Shown here: positions 11,625 through 21,958 of the stretch, piece by piece
Layout: every line of letters starts with the position of its first letter
Numbering within the stretch: the first letter of the stretch is position 1
From: Chloranthus sessilifolius
Taxonomy: Eukaryota > Streptophyta > Magnoliopsida > Chloranthales > Chloranthaceae
Direction of reading: 5' to 3'
NCBI GenBank assembly: GCA_021018995.1
Contig: CM037595.1
Location: 91,772,491-91,836,490, forward strand
Length of the DNA stretch: 64,000 bases
Notes under the pieces: model-generated
The model's input: the letters and a program-made list of their open reading frames with translations, nothing else
What the model was told of the DNA's origin: nothing
Database searches by the model: none
Translations under genes and position numbers: made by a program

Positions 11625-12060
11625 ATTTGATTTTAAGGTCATATTTTTTTAGATCTGTGTTACATCAAACCAATGTCTGACTATTTGATGGTACGTCCAT
11701 TATCTCAAGATCAAGTGTGTGAAAAGTTGGAACAAAAAAATTCTTCATCATTTAGTTTAAAATTGTCAATTGGTTTTAACATGGTGCCTTAATAGATTCG
11801 GTGGGCATAGTTAATTAAAGGAAAAATCACATTTTGATAAAATCACCTGTCATTCGTCTCGTTTAAATTTGATTTTAAGGTTACTTTGAAATTTCTGCAC
11901 ATCAAATCAATATCTGACTGTCTGATGGTACGCCCATAATCTCAAGATCAAGTGTGTGAAAGATTGGAACGAAAAACACTGTTATCATCCATTTCAAAGC
12001 AGTCAATGGGTTTTAACATGGGCGCTCTCAAAGATTCAGTTGGAAAATTTAAAGATATGT
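11625..12060. repeat. Two directly repeated half units of the fold-back family
   Basis: Units at about 11625..11805 and 11868..12055 both run TTTGATTTTAAGGT, then ATC..A...CTGACT.T.TGATGGTACG, then CTCAAGATCAAGTGTGTGAA, then GGTTTTAACATGG, and end near AGATTCRGT. They correspond to the right arm of the element at 1..376 but stand head to tail, with a period of about 243 bp, so they cannot form the original hairpin. They lie inside the Helitron. The 77-codon frame at 11952..12185 is part of this repeat and is not a gene. Confidence 0.7.
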
Positions 12061-12740
12061 TTGGAGGTGGGATCTTAATTGGCATGCCGAGTTGCTATGG
12101 TTTGATTAGGTCTAATTGGCTGAACTTTAAACGCGGTTCAAACATATTTGAGAAGTGCATGTGCGTTGGGAATGAAATATTTTGATCAGAGATGATTTCA
12201 ATTATGAGTTAAAATTGACTGATCGTATAAAATCATAATTGTATATTATCAGTTAATCACTAAAAAACTAATAACAATTATTGTTAAATATTATATTGAT
12301 TTGAGTATTTTGTAGAACTTTTTATAAATACATGTTTCTATCCTATCACGTTCGATTAATTCGATGATATACTAATTATATATGTTTAATAAAATTTTCT
12401 TAATTGCTAATTTTTACTTTAATTCTATAATAACTAATGTAACTAAAGCTTCAAATTTTCATATCTTACGTATTTATTAATTATTATTAAAAATATGAAT
12501 AGTAATGTCCACCTATACATAGTGGTCCAAGTTTTGACTCAAAAATCGGCTGAATCGAATCGGTCCAAATGCAATTCGAAAATCAATAATGAACCTATTC
12601 TGGACTCGTTTCGATTTTTGGGGAGAAAAATTGAAAATTTATTAGATAGTATGAGAAAACTGAGAAAGTAGCTTAAAATAATAAAATGGTGATTGCACCC
12701 CATTCAAATTCATGATTGCTTGGAATTAGGCAATGGAGAA

Positions 12741-12943
12741 CATTTTTCACCCTAATCTTTCGTAGAATAGTTCTTGAGACTATGATCTTACCCTCGTATG
12801 GGTGTAAGTTTTGAACCGAAATTCGAACCCGCCCAAAAAACATCATTTTTCACCCTAATCTTTTGTATAATAGTTTTTGAGACTATGATCTTACCCTCGT
12901 ATGGGTGTAAGTTTTGAACCGAAATGCAAGCCCGCCCAAAAAA
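12741..12943. repeat. 103-bp tandem duplication inside the Helitron
   Basis: Two adjacent copies (12741..12843 and 12844..12943) share CATTTTTCACCCTAATCTTT and TATGATCTTACCCTCGTATG. They differ at a few sites, so the duplication is fairly young. Confidence 0.85.
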
Positions 12944-13251
12944 ACCTAACTAATTGAACCAACCCCAATCGATCCAAAAATCGGTTCAGACCGAATCTGA
13001 TTTCAATTTTAGGTGGGAAAAGTCGAAAATCGATTAGGTAAGATGAGAAAATTTGATTAGGGGTATATTAATCATGGCTCAAAAGGTTTCAACATGCCAA
13101 TAAATTATTATTTGGGTAACTTAACACCCATGAAATCTTAGAGGGCATCTATGCAAAAAATCATCGACTCTTTATATTAGTTGATGGAGATCATTTTTCT
13201 GCCCAATCTTCCACATAAGGGAATTTGATATCAAAGCAAGTCAAATATTAT

Positions 13252-13445
13252 ATGGCAAAATTGTTAATTCTCTTAACTTTGTAGGTTTCTTTAAAGGTGT
13301 TAGAAAAGATAACTTTTATGGCAAAATTGTTAATTTTCTTAACTTTATAGGTCTCTTTGAAGGTGTTAGGAAAAGAAAACTTTTATGACAAAATTGTTAA
13401 TTCTCTTAAATTTGTGGGTTTCTTTGAAGGAGCTAAAAATAAGGA
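13252..13445. repeat. Three tandem copies of a 66-67 bp unit inside the Helitron
   Basis: Copies start at 13252, 13318 and 13385, each with ATGRCAAAATTGTTAATT followed by CTTAA.TTTRT.GGT. They lie near the 5' end of the Helitron, read on its own strand. Confidence 0.85.
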
Positions 13446-14428
13446 AAGAGAATTACCATTATTTACTTATTCTCATTGAAAAAGAGTGTGTTAGGGGTAT
13501 TTTAGGAATGAAAATATGACAGAAATATTTGTACTTTTATATAGTAGTAAGGATTTGATCAAAGTTTGACCTTTTTAAAAGTTGATATTTAGTCAAATTT
13601 TTTACTAGTATTATCTAGCGATGGATACGAATGCTGTTATATTAATTTATAGGTTGGCGGTAGATTATCGAATTTTTTATTTGTCAAAATTAAAAATTTT
13701 GATCAAAGTTTGACTTTTTTAAAAAATTGAATTTTCTTTCAAATTTAAAAATTGAATTTTATTTCAATATATAATACATACTAGCATTTACTATATAACT
13801 TTGTACTTTAGTCTTAAAATTTTTTATTAATCAAAGTTTTACGTTTTGTCAAAGTTTGACTTTTATTAAAAGTGGATATTTGATCAAATTTTGACTAGTG
13901 TAACCTAACGATATATATGAATATTGTTATATTAATTTACAGTTGGACTTTTGTAACTTGTTGATACATTGCAAAATTTTCTTTTGGTAAAAGTTGAAAT
14001 TTTAGTCAAAGTTTGACTTTTATAAAAATTTAATTTAATTTCATTTCAACGTATAAACTTACATTAGATACTAGCATTTTCGCGTCCACGAACCCGAGCT
14101 CGCGACCATTGATGCACTTGTCTCGGTATTTTGGTCATATCTTTTTACTCCGACCTCGGATTAATATGATTCTTATGGCATTGGAAAGAAGACAACGAGC
14201 TTTACAACTTTATGTGAAATAGCCATTTCACAAATCTGACGTTTTAGAGGTCAAAATAGAGCAACAAGTCGGATTCAATTTTGAATGACTTAAGGCTATT
14301 CGAATTTAATATTATTTTTTAATTCTCATTACCAAAGTTTCTGTGTATATTATATCGTAAGGTATTTCGATCGATGGTTATGATAAATCATAACTTAATA
14401 ATTATAAATACCATTTAATTTAATTATC

Positions 14429-14469
<41 letters not shown>

Positions 14470-14515
14470 ATTTATCGCTTCAACGCGACCTCTTCGATAA
14501 CACAAAGTGTTAGTT

Positions 14516-15822
14516 TGACAGCCCAGATTTTCCCAACCTAAAATTTGGAGATTTTTTTTTTTTTTTTTACTTTACACTAAAACCAAATGAGAAAATCCGG
14601 ACCGCCAGATCGTAGATCACAATCTGATACAGAACACTTGGCACATCCATATGCATATGAAAATCAAAGCAATGTTATATAAGTATCATGAACAAAACTT
14701 CAATTCTAATATCTAATATGTACTGAACTAAACAAACGCCAGTGATGACTAACCATCACTAACAGTAGTGTACCATGCATGTATAATGGCATGGAAGTAC
14801 CAACCTCGAACTTACCAAGATCCACGATGCACTAAATCTACGATCCCAAAACAGAGTACAAATCCTTATGCGGAAGCTCCTTTTTCTTCAAGTATGTAGT
14901 CTGGGCCCTCCTCAAAGCTACATCTGTGACGTATAGTCGGGGTGAGCTAACATCCAAGCTCAGTGGAGAAAACTAATACCAATGTACATCTCAAGGCTTG
15001 GAGCATACGAATCCGGCGATTCTTTCTCTTTCTTCTTCCTTCTCTCTTCAAAACCCAAACCATCAAACTCTTGCAACTGGTTAAGGCTTCAAAAGGAAGC
15101 TAGCCCTTTTTTTTTTTTTAAACTAAAAAGGTCGGCTCTCATGCAAAACACATACACCCATTTTGGGTGTTAGTCTTATCTAAGGACCTAGTTTTTCGCG
15201 TGAAACGGGCGTACCTAGTTAAGGTATTATCTATTATATAAATGATCCCTTGGTTCAGTGTGGGGCCTGTACACCCAAACTACTTATCAATCGGACCCGG
15301 TGTTAAGCCAATACGCACCACCACGGTGTATGAACTTGGTCCTAAAAATCTTATACGAGCTCAAACGGATCTAAAATGATCTCGTTTGAAAAATCTAAAC
15401 GGTGACGTGTTTCCTAACAGACATGCACCCGATCAGGACCTATAGTTAGTTCGAATAGTCGGCCCAATCAGTTGGCCCAACTAGCAGGCAATACAGTTGG
15501 CCTAATTAGTCAAATAAGTTATTTAACCATTACTAAACTTTTATTCTCTCTCTAGAACCAAAATTATAAGAGAAATAAATTCTCCTACCTTTATTTTCAT
15601 TTATAACCAACCTAAACTTAGGTGTTAAACCAGTACGCCATAGCTAGGTGTATACAATTCATCCAAAGGTCCACACGCGAGTCTAAACCAAATCTTTTTT
15701 TTTTTTTCACTTAAGACTTAACCCAACTAACTTAATTATTTTCACCATGTCGGGTACGTGATCAGTCGGGCACGCACACCAAGGCATACTGCTCAAAGGT
15801 CAAAATTTTTCGGGATGCTACA
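14516..15822 (-). repeat. 3' LTR of the gag-only element (internally deleted)
   Basis: This copy matches the ends of the LTR at 18050..21958 closely but lacks about 2.6 kb of it: 14516..about 14987 equals 18050..about 18527, and from about 14992 it equals the other copy from about 21148 onward. The outer part also keeps about 30 bp, ending in GGGATGCTACA, that the right copy lacks. Confidence 0.85.
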
Positions 15823-15845
15823 TTCTTCCCACCTTAAAGAAATTT
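15823..15845 (-). promoter_or_regulatory. Polypurine tract of the gag-only element
   Basis: On the minus strand the sequence AAGGTGGGAAGAA lies directly before the LTR start TGTAGCATCCCG. This is where second-strand DNA synthesis would be primed. A second similar block, AAGGAGGGGAGAA, lies about 165 bp further inside (about 15990..16004), followed by another TGTAATAACCC-like start. Confidence 0.7.
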
Positions 15846-16686
15846 CGTCCTCGAAAATTGGCGTATTTCTAGTTGAAGAGGTATAGATACTTATTAGTCC
15901 TAAACAAGAGTAATCTTACTCTCCCTAAGAGTCAATTCTTTTCAAGAGTCAATGATTCAATGTCGACGCAATTAGTTAGGGTTATTACATTCTCCCCTCC
16001 TTAAAGGAATTTTCATCATCGAAAATTCAGTACATAGCATTCGCGTTCATGACATAGCATCTATACTAAAATAGAGTCGCACCACCCAAGAAAACAACGA
16101 ATGAGATCCCAAACCTTTAACTAAATTTAAAATTCAATAATTTATTCAAAACTAACACGAGCGAGTATACCATAATGCACTAGGGCTGCTGGATATTCCT
16201 CATACAAAACACACACCAGGCAGCATTCATCCATAATTTACAACCATTAAAATACGACTACCACACGCACAACCACAATTGTTCATATAGTGGATTAGAC
16301 CATTCTATAACGTACTCATTCCATAATCATAGAGTCTATTTAAAGCATTACCCTAAAGGAAGTTCATTACAATTTAAGTTATAGCCATAATCCTGAAATC
16401 ATTTCTCATTTTCCATGTGCATCATTAAGCAACAATTATGGATGGACCAAGATAACAAAAATTAAAACCATCAATCTCCAAAACCAGCTATCACTTCTAA
16501 AATATATTCAACCATCCACAAAAGAATCAAGGTAAATTTATATTAGGCATCCTTAAATGATAGAATAACCATTCAATTAGAGTTAAAGATCACGATGCAT
16601 CTACCATGCTTCAATAGCTTTACAACATCCATACCAATAATACACTACCCTCCAAAACCATAAAGTATCACCAAACCAGGTCCTCC

Positions 16687-17956
16687 TCACTGACCCGTCT
16701 TCACCTTGGGACATTCTCTTATCCGATGTCCTGTTCGTCCACAATTGAAGCATGCGCCTGTGACCCACCAACACTCTTCTATCTTGTGTGGTCCTCCATA
16801 TCGCGAGCATGGCTCAATCGGTGCTGATGAGGAAGTATGAGAAATTTGCGGTACGCTCGATGCCCCAGCGGTCGTGGGATTTGTAAGGCGTAGGGGCACT
16901 CCACGCGTGGACATGGGTGGTCTTGAGTGGATACGCTGAGTAGGCAGACTGGGCGCTGGCATCAATAACTTCGGTGGCTCAGTTGCCTGTTTGTGAGCAT
17001 ATGACTGCATTTGACTTGCCCTGCCACTACTCTGTTGGTCCCTTCTCTTATACTTTTCTTCCACGTCTTCTTCCACCACAAGAGCCTTGCTCATTACTAT
17101 GACTTGCTCATTACTGCGCCATAAGTTTTCAACTCAAAAGCAGCAACTTTTCCCCTTATATCCGGCCTTAAGCCACGTTGAAATTTCTTGGCCTTCATCA
17201 TATTTGTCACCACGAACTCAGGAGGAAAGCGAGCGAGCCTCATAAACTCGACTCCATACTCTCTCACAGACATCCTCCCCTATTCAAGCTGTAGGAATTT
17301 CACTTCCATTTGATTTCTCACTATCTCAGGGAAGTACTGCTTGTTGAATTCTCCCATGAATTCCTCCCATGTCCAAGGCAATCCAGGGGTCTCTTGCGCT
17401 CTAGTCTGTGACACGGACTTCCACCATGGGCCTGCCTCCCCATCTAGCATATAGGCCGCCCAACGTACACTCTCATCCTCAGTGCACGTAAGTACACTGA
17501 ACACCTTCTCCATTTCGCTTAGCCAATTCTCTGCGTCCATTGGCTCTGCTTGCCCTGAAAAGCTAGGAGGACGCATCCTCCTAAACTCGATAAATGTAGG
17601 GGGCATCGATCGCGTAACCCATCTTGGAGGTGTAGGTGGTCGATGTCTCATGAGCGATGAGCCGCCAAAGATGCTGCTTGTTGTGCCATGGCAGTCGCCA
17701 TGGTTTCCATGGTATGCATCATCCTCTAACGCTCTTCTCTCTCTTCGTTCCTTTCTCTTACTCTTTCTTGTTCCCTCTGATCTCGATCCTGAGTCTCTGC
17801 CTGATCTTGGCTCCCTTGGCCACCACTGCCTGAAGCCCCTCTATCTCCCATAGGCACTCGATTGGTATCCGAGATGAAATCATCTCGACTACTCAAATTT
17901 CTATTATGACCGCCCTTGGGTCGGCCTCTTCCCCTAGAAGACATCACGGTCTGCAT
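16687..17956 (-). pseudogene. Retrotransposon gag, degenerate
   Basis: The minus strand encodes a gag-like protein in three pieces. 17956..17726 is the N-terminal basic and acidic stretch (SSRGRGRPKGG, then a run rich in R and E). 17651..17280 has the gag core, with RMRPPSFSGQAEPMDAENWL, then WEEFMGEFNKQYFPE. 17094..16687 ends in a CCHC zinc knuckle, CFNCGRTGHRIREC, preceded by a second Cys-rich motif. Gag packages the element RNA into particles. Lesions: a frame break between 17726 and 17651, a stop (probably CAG to TAG) after FLQLE at 17280, and a short duplication with stops near 17095. Between them the reading frame resumes (SVREYGVEFMRLARFPPEFV). No pol follows. Confidence 0.88.
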
Positions 17957-18033
17957 GTGAAATCAAAGTTTCGTTAGCAAAAGTCCCTATGCTCTGACAA
18001 AAAGAATGATTGTCAAAATTTCTAAAAGAAACT

Positions 18034-18045
18034 GCTCTGATACCA
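18034..18045 (-). promoter_or_regulatory. tRNA-Met primer binding site
   Basis: The minus strand reads TGGTATCAGAGC, the standard plant primer site complementary to initiator tRNA-Met, four bases after the end of the 5' LTR (CTGTCA at 18050..18055). This fixes the orientation of the element. Confidence 0.9.
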
Positions 18046-18049
18046 ACTT

Positions 18050-21000
18050 TGACAGCCCAGATTTTCCCAACCTAAAATTTGGAGACCTTTTTTTTTTTTT
18101 TTACTTTACACCAAAACTAAATGAGAAAATCCGGACTGCCAGATCGTAGATCACAATCTGATACAGAACACTTGGCACATCCATATGCATACGGAAATCA
18201 AAGCAAGGTTATATAAGTATCATGAACAAAACTCTAATTCTAATATCTAATATGTACTGAACTAAACAAACGCCAGTGATGACTAACCATCACCAACAGT
18301 AGTGTACCATGCATGTATAATAGCATGGAAGTACCAACCTCGAACTTACCAAGATCCACGATGCACTAAATCTACGATCCCAAAATAGAGTACAAATCCT
18401 TATGTGGAAGCTCCTTTTTCTTCAAGTATGTAGTCTGGATCCTCCTCAAAGCTACACCTGTGACGTATAGTCTGGGTGAGCTAACATCCAAGCTCAGTGG
18501 AGAAAATTAATACCAATATACATCTCATCACATGCATAGATTCAAAGACAAGATCAAAACATTTTCTTATCAAGACTAAAACTGATTTCAAAGGCATTTC
18601 TTGTCAAAATTGAAACTGAGTTCAAAGGCATTTTCTTATCCAAATTCAAAACTAATTTCAAAGGCAAACTGATTTCAAAGATATTTTCTTATCAAAACCG
18701 AAACTGATTTCAAAGACATTTTCTTAATAAAATTGAAACTGACTAATCTCTTATCAGAAGCATATTTCTTATTTTCGATTTATTGAGTTTGAATCACATT
18801 CATTTACATGTCTTACATATTCTTACTTTGCTTACATATATGTTTTATACATTCTTACTTGGCTTACTCACACATCTTACACAGTCCTTACTTATCTTAC
18901 TTACAAGTCTTGCACATTCTTACTTAGCTTACTTATATGTTTCACACTTTCTCACTTAGCTTACACAATTCGATTCACGGATATCCCGCCGTGCTGGTTC
19001 GATTCATGAAGACTGCCGTGTCAGTTCGATTCAAACACTCACTTGCATAGCTTACACATTGTCACATAGTTTACACAATTCGATTCACGGATATCCCGCC
19101 GAGCCGGTTCAATTCACTGTTAGCCGCCGTGTCGGTTCAATTCACGAATATCCCGCCGTGCCGGTTCGATTCACGGATATCCCGCCGTGCCGGTTCGATT
19201 CATGGGTTTAACCGCCATGCCGGTTCGATTCACGATTAGCCGTCGTGCCGGTTCGATTCCGCCCTAGCGGCCCACAAGGTACCATATAATCCGCCCATAG
19301 CGGTCCACACATGCACATATAATTCGCCCATAGCGGTCTACGATGTTATATAATCCGCCCTTAGCGGTCTACAACACACTTATAATCCGCCCATAGCGGT
19401 CCACTTAAAATTTTCTTAACTTATGGTTCAATTTAGATTCAAATTTATATACAAATTCGATTTGGATTCAATTCAAAGTTCATATTTGCTTCCATTCAAA
19501 ACTTGCAAAACACACATACGATGTTCAAGACTGAAATTCCTTACATGATTTTCGAAGGCTATATAAAAGGTTCAAAACAAAGATCATTGCTTGATTCAAT
19601 ACGTCAATAATTTTCAAAACAACCACTATGTCAAAGATTCGATAATTCAAAGCTTTCGAGCATTTCAAATAATCAAAATATTCAATTAAATATTAGAGTT
19701 CAACGATCTAAAGTTTCCATTGCAAGGAGTTCAAATACTAATTCATTTCAAAACAAAACTTATCATCTTTCATTCGATCATATCAAGCATCTATGAAATT
19801 AAACAAAAATGCAATTGCATATAAAATTTTCTCCACCTTAACCTCGAAACTGCGCAAAGCCAAGCAATGTCCTATCGATGACTTTTCTCCCTCAATCTAT
19901 ATCACAAATATATGATGATGTATCAAGGATCAACACTAATCACTAATAACTTAAACCTATTTAAGTGTTTTCTCAAAACCGAGTCGGAACGGGCAAGTTC
20001 GTGCCAACTTAGAATTTGATATAACTTTCTCCTAAATTTTGACCTTTCAAAATTTAGATTCATAAGTTGGTTAAAACACAAAAGTTGTAGATCTCTTTGT
20101 TATCTTTCCAACGCCTCAATAATCACATCAATTGGAGGATAGAATAGAAAGTTATGGTCAAAATACCAAAGCAGTACTGGCAAACTCAGACAAAATCGAC
20201 TAATCGATTTTCCAAAGTCGATTGATCGATTTTCAAAGAGCCAAAAATCTTGTTCACTATTTGAGGCCAGTCGATTAATTGACCCAATTTCGATTAATCG
20301 AAATTCAAAAATCGATTAATCAATTTTACTCGATTAATCAGTTTCGTTTCTCTACAAAATCAAAAATTTACCTAACTTATTACTAAATTTTGACCTTTAA
20401 AACGGTTGATTTACAAGTTAGTCAATTCATGAAAGTTGTAGGGCTTGCTGTCCTCTTTCTAATGAAATAAGAATCACATTAATCAGAATTCGGCACAAAA
20501 AGTTATGGCCGAAATACTACGGTAGTGTCAGTAAGCCCAGGCAAACTCGATTAATCGATTTTCAAAATCGATCAATCGAATTTCAAAATCGATTAATCAA
20601 AATTCTCTTCGATTAATCGATTTCGTGAAGTTCCTCTTGAATTTCCCTCTTGTCAAAAATCGATTAATCGAGTTTCAAAATCGATTAATCGATTTTGGCA
20701 GTTTATGAACACTTCTCGGGTTTGAACCTTGAAACCCATTTTTTTCATCAAAATTCAATCCTTTTGATCCTAATCTTTTGCCCACATCTAAGCAACCTAT
20801 ATTTAATTAAATACATGAAAGAATTACGTTATTTACCTCTTTAAATCGGCGATCTACTCGTAGATCGGATCGTCTTCTTCGTTAAATAAAAAGGGTTTCC
20901 AAACCCACCTCGATCATCTCCGAGCTTCACGATCACACCCAAGCCCACAAAATCGATGGCAATCCTTACACACATACTTCACATAAACTCACGCTATGAT

Positions 21001-21958
21001 TTGTGGATCAAAACTCATGATCTCTTCGCAATAAGAGGATTTCAAAACCCCCAAACGGCTCCAAAACCTACAAAACCAAAACCAAAAGTCGAAACCGACA
21101 ACGATCCTTCTCTTATACGATCTCACAAAATCTTTTCCACGTAATCACAAGGCTTGGAGCATACGAATTCGGCGATTCTTCCTCTTTCTTCTTCCTTCTC
21201 TCTTCAAAACCCAAACCATCAAACTCTTGCAACCGGTTAAGGCTTCAAAAGGAAGCTAGCCCTTTTTTTTTTTTTTTTTTTAACTAAAAAGGTTGGCTCT
21301 CATGCAAAACACATACACCCATTTTGGGTGTTAGTCTTATCTAAGGACCTAGTTTTTCGCGTGAAACGGGCGTACCTAATTAAGGTATTATCTATTATAT
21401 AAATGATCCATTGGTTCAGTGTGGGGCCTGTATACCCAAACTACTTATCAATCGGACCCGGCGTTAAGCCAATACGCACCACCACGGTGTATGAACTCGG
21501 TCCTAAAAATCTCATACAAGCTCAAACGGACCTAAAATGATCTCGTTTGAAAAATCTAAACGGTGACGTGTTTTCTAACAGACATGCACCCGATCAGGAC
21601 TTATAGTTGGCTCGAATAGTCGGCCCAATCAGTTGGCTCAACTAGCAGGCAATACAGTTGGCCTAATTAGTCAAATAAGTTATTTAACCATTACTAAACC
21701 TTTATTCTCTCTCTAGAACAAAAATTATAAGAGAAATAAATTCTCCTGCCTTTATTTTCATTTATAACCAACCTAAACTTAGGTGTTAAGCCAGTACGCC
21801 ATAGCTAGGTGTATACAATTCATCCAAAGGTCCACACACGAGTCTAAACCAAATCCTTTTTTATTTTTTTCACTTAAGACTTAATCCAACTAACTTAATT
21901 ATTTTCACCATGTCGGGTACGTGATCAGTCGGGCATGCACACCGAGGCATACTTCACA
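18050..21958 (-). repeat. 5' LTR of the gag-only element (3.9 kb, full form)
   Basis: An unusually long LTR. Its middle holds three arrays. About 18966..19258 has a unit of about 38 bp with CCCGCCGTGCCGGTTCGATT. About 19262..19404 has four units with CGCCCATAGCGGTC. About 20027..20700 has a segment of about 360 bp in two diverged copies, each ending in clustered CGATTAATCGATTTT. These lie where the promoter and enhancer part of an LTR is expected. The small 62-codon frame at 20956..21144 matches nothing known. Confidence 0.8.
18966..19404. repeat. Two short tandem arrays inside the LTR
   Basis: The first array (about 18966..19258) repeats a unit of about 36-40 bp around GATATCCCGCCGTGCCGG and TTCGATTCA. 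The second (about 19262..19404) repeats AATCCGCCCATAGCGGTCCA about four times. They resemble direct-repeat enhancers of LTRs. Spacing is irregular, with no protein-coding neighbours, so this is not a CRISPR array. Confidence 0.8.

Larger units (their letters stand above)
11111..13553 (-). mobile_element. Non-autonomous Helitron (2443 bp)
   Basis: Read on the minus strand, the element starts TCCTTACTACTATATAAAAG and ends CTTTTTACTAG. About 10 bases before the 3' end is a hairpin, ACGTGCA-TT-TGCACGT (plus positions 11124..11139). The terminal CTAG fits the CTRR rule. The flanking host bases are A on the 5' side and T on the 3' side, the usual AT target, with no target duplication. Host sequence on both sides is the same TCAAAGTTTGAC repeat. 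No Rep/helicase frame is present, so it would depend on enzymes supplied elsewhere. Inside are two fold-back half units, a 103-bp duplication and a 66-bp triplication. Confidence 0.8.
10520..14075. repeat. AT-rich repeat region built on TCAAAGTTTGAC, split by a Helitron
   Basis: The palindrome-like word TCAAAGTTTGAC and variants occur many times in 10520..11110 and again in 13554..14075. In the right part two units of about 285 bp are visible, each with ACTAGT.TWA.CTA.CGAT, then TGTTATATTAATTTA, then TCAAAGTTTGACTTTT. The region resembles a decayed tandem repeat. It was one block before the Helitron at 11111..13553 entered it. Confidence 0.6.
14516..21958 (-). mobile_element. Gypsy-type LTR element with gag only (TR-GAG-like)
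   Basis: A complete LTR element on the minus strand: 5' LTR at 18050..21958, tRNA-Met primer site at 18034..18045, degenerate gag at 16687..17956, polypurine tract just right of 15822, and 3' LTR at 14516..15822. The direct repeat GTTAG flanks it (14509..14513 and 21959..21963), with two extra T bases at the left junction. The internal region is only about 2.2 kb. No protease, reverse transcriptase or integrase sequence is present. From established knowledge, plant elements with LTRs and gag alone are called TR-GAG and rely on enzymes from relatives. A simple deletion derivative of a full gypsy element is the alternative. Confidence 0.8.

Noticed and set aside
11952..12185. 77-codon frame
   Set aside because: It lies entirely in a fold-back half unit inside the Helitron; the same sequence in other copies has stops.
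17482..17853. Plus-strand frame of 123 codons opposite gag
   Set aside because: It is the antisense frame of the gag core; the minus strand has the clear gag and zinc-knuckle motifs.
18966..19404. Regular short repeats that could suggest a CRISPR array
   Set aside because: Units are imperfect and lie inside an LTR of a plant retroelement. The same applies to 45338..45557 and 55309..55830. There are no unique spacers and no cas genes.
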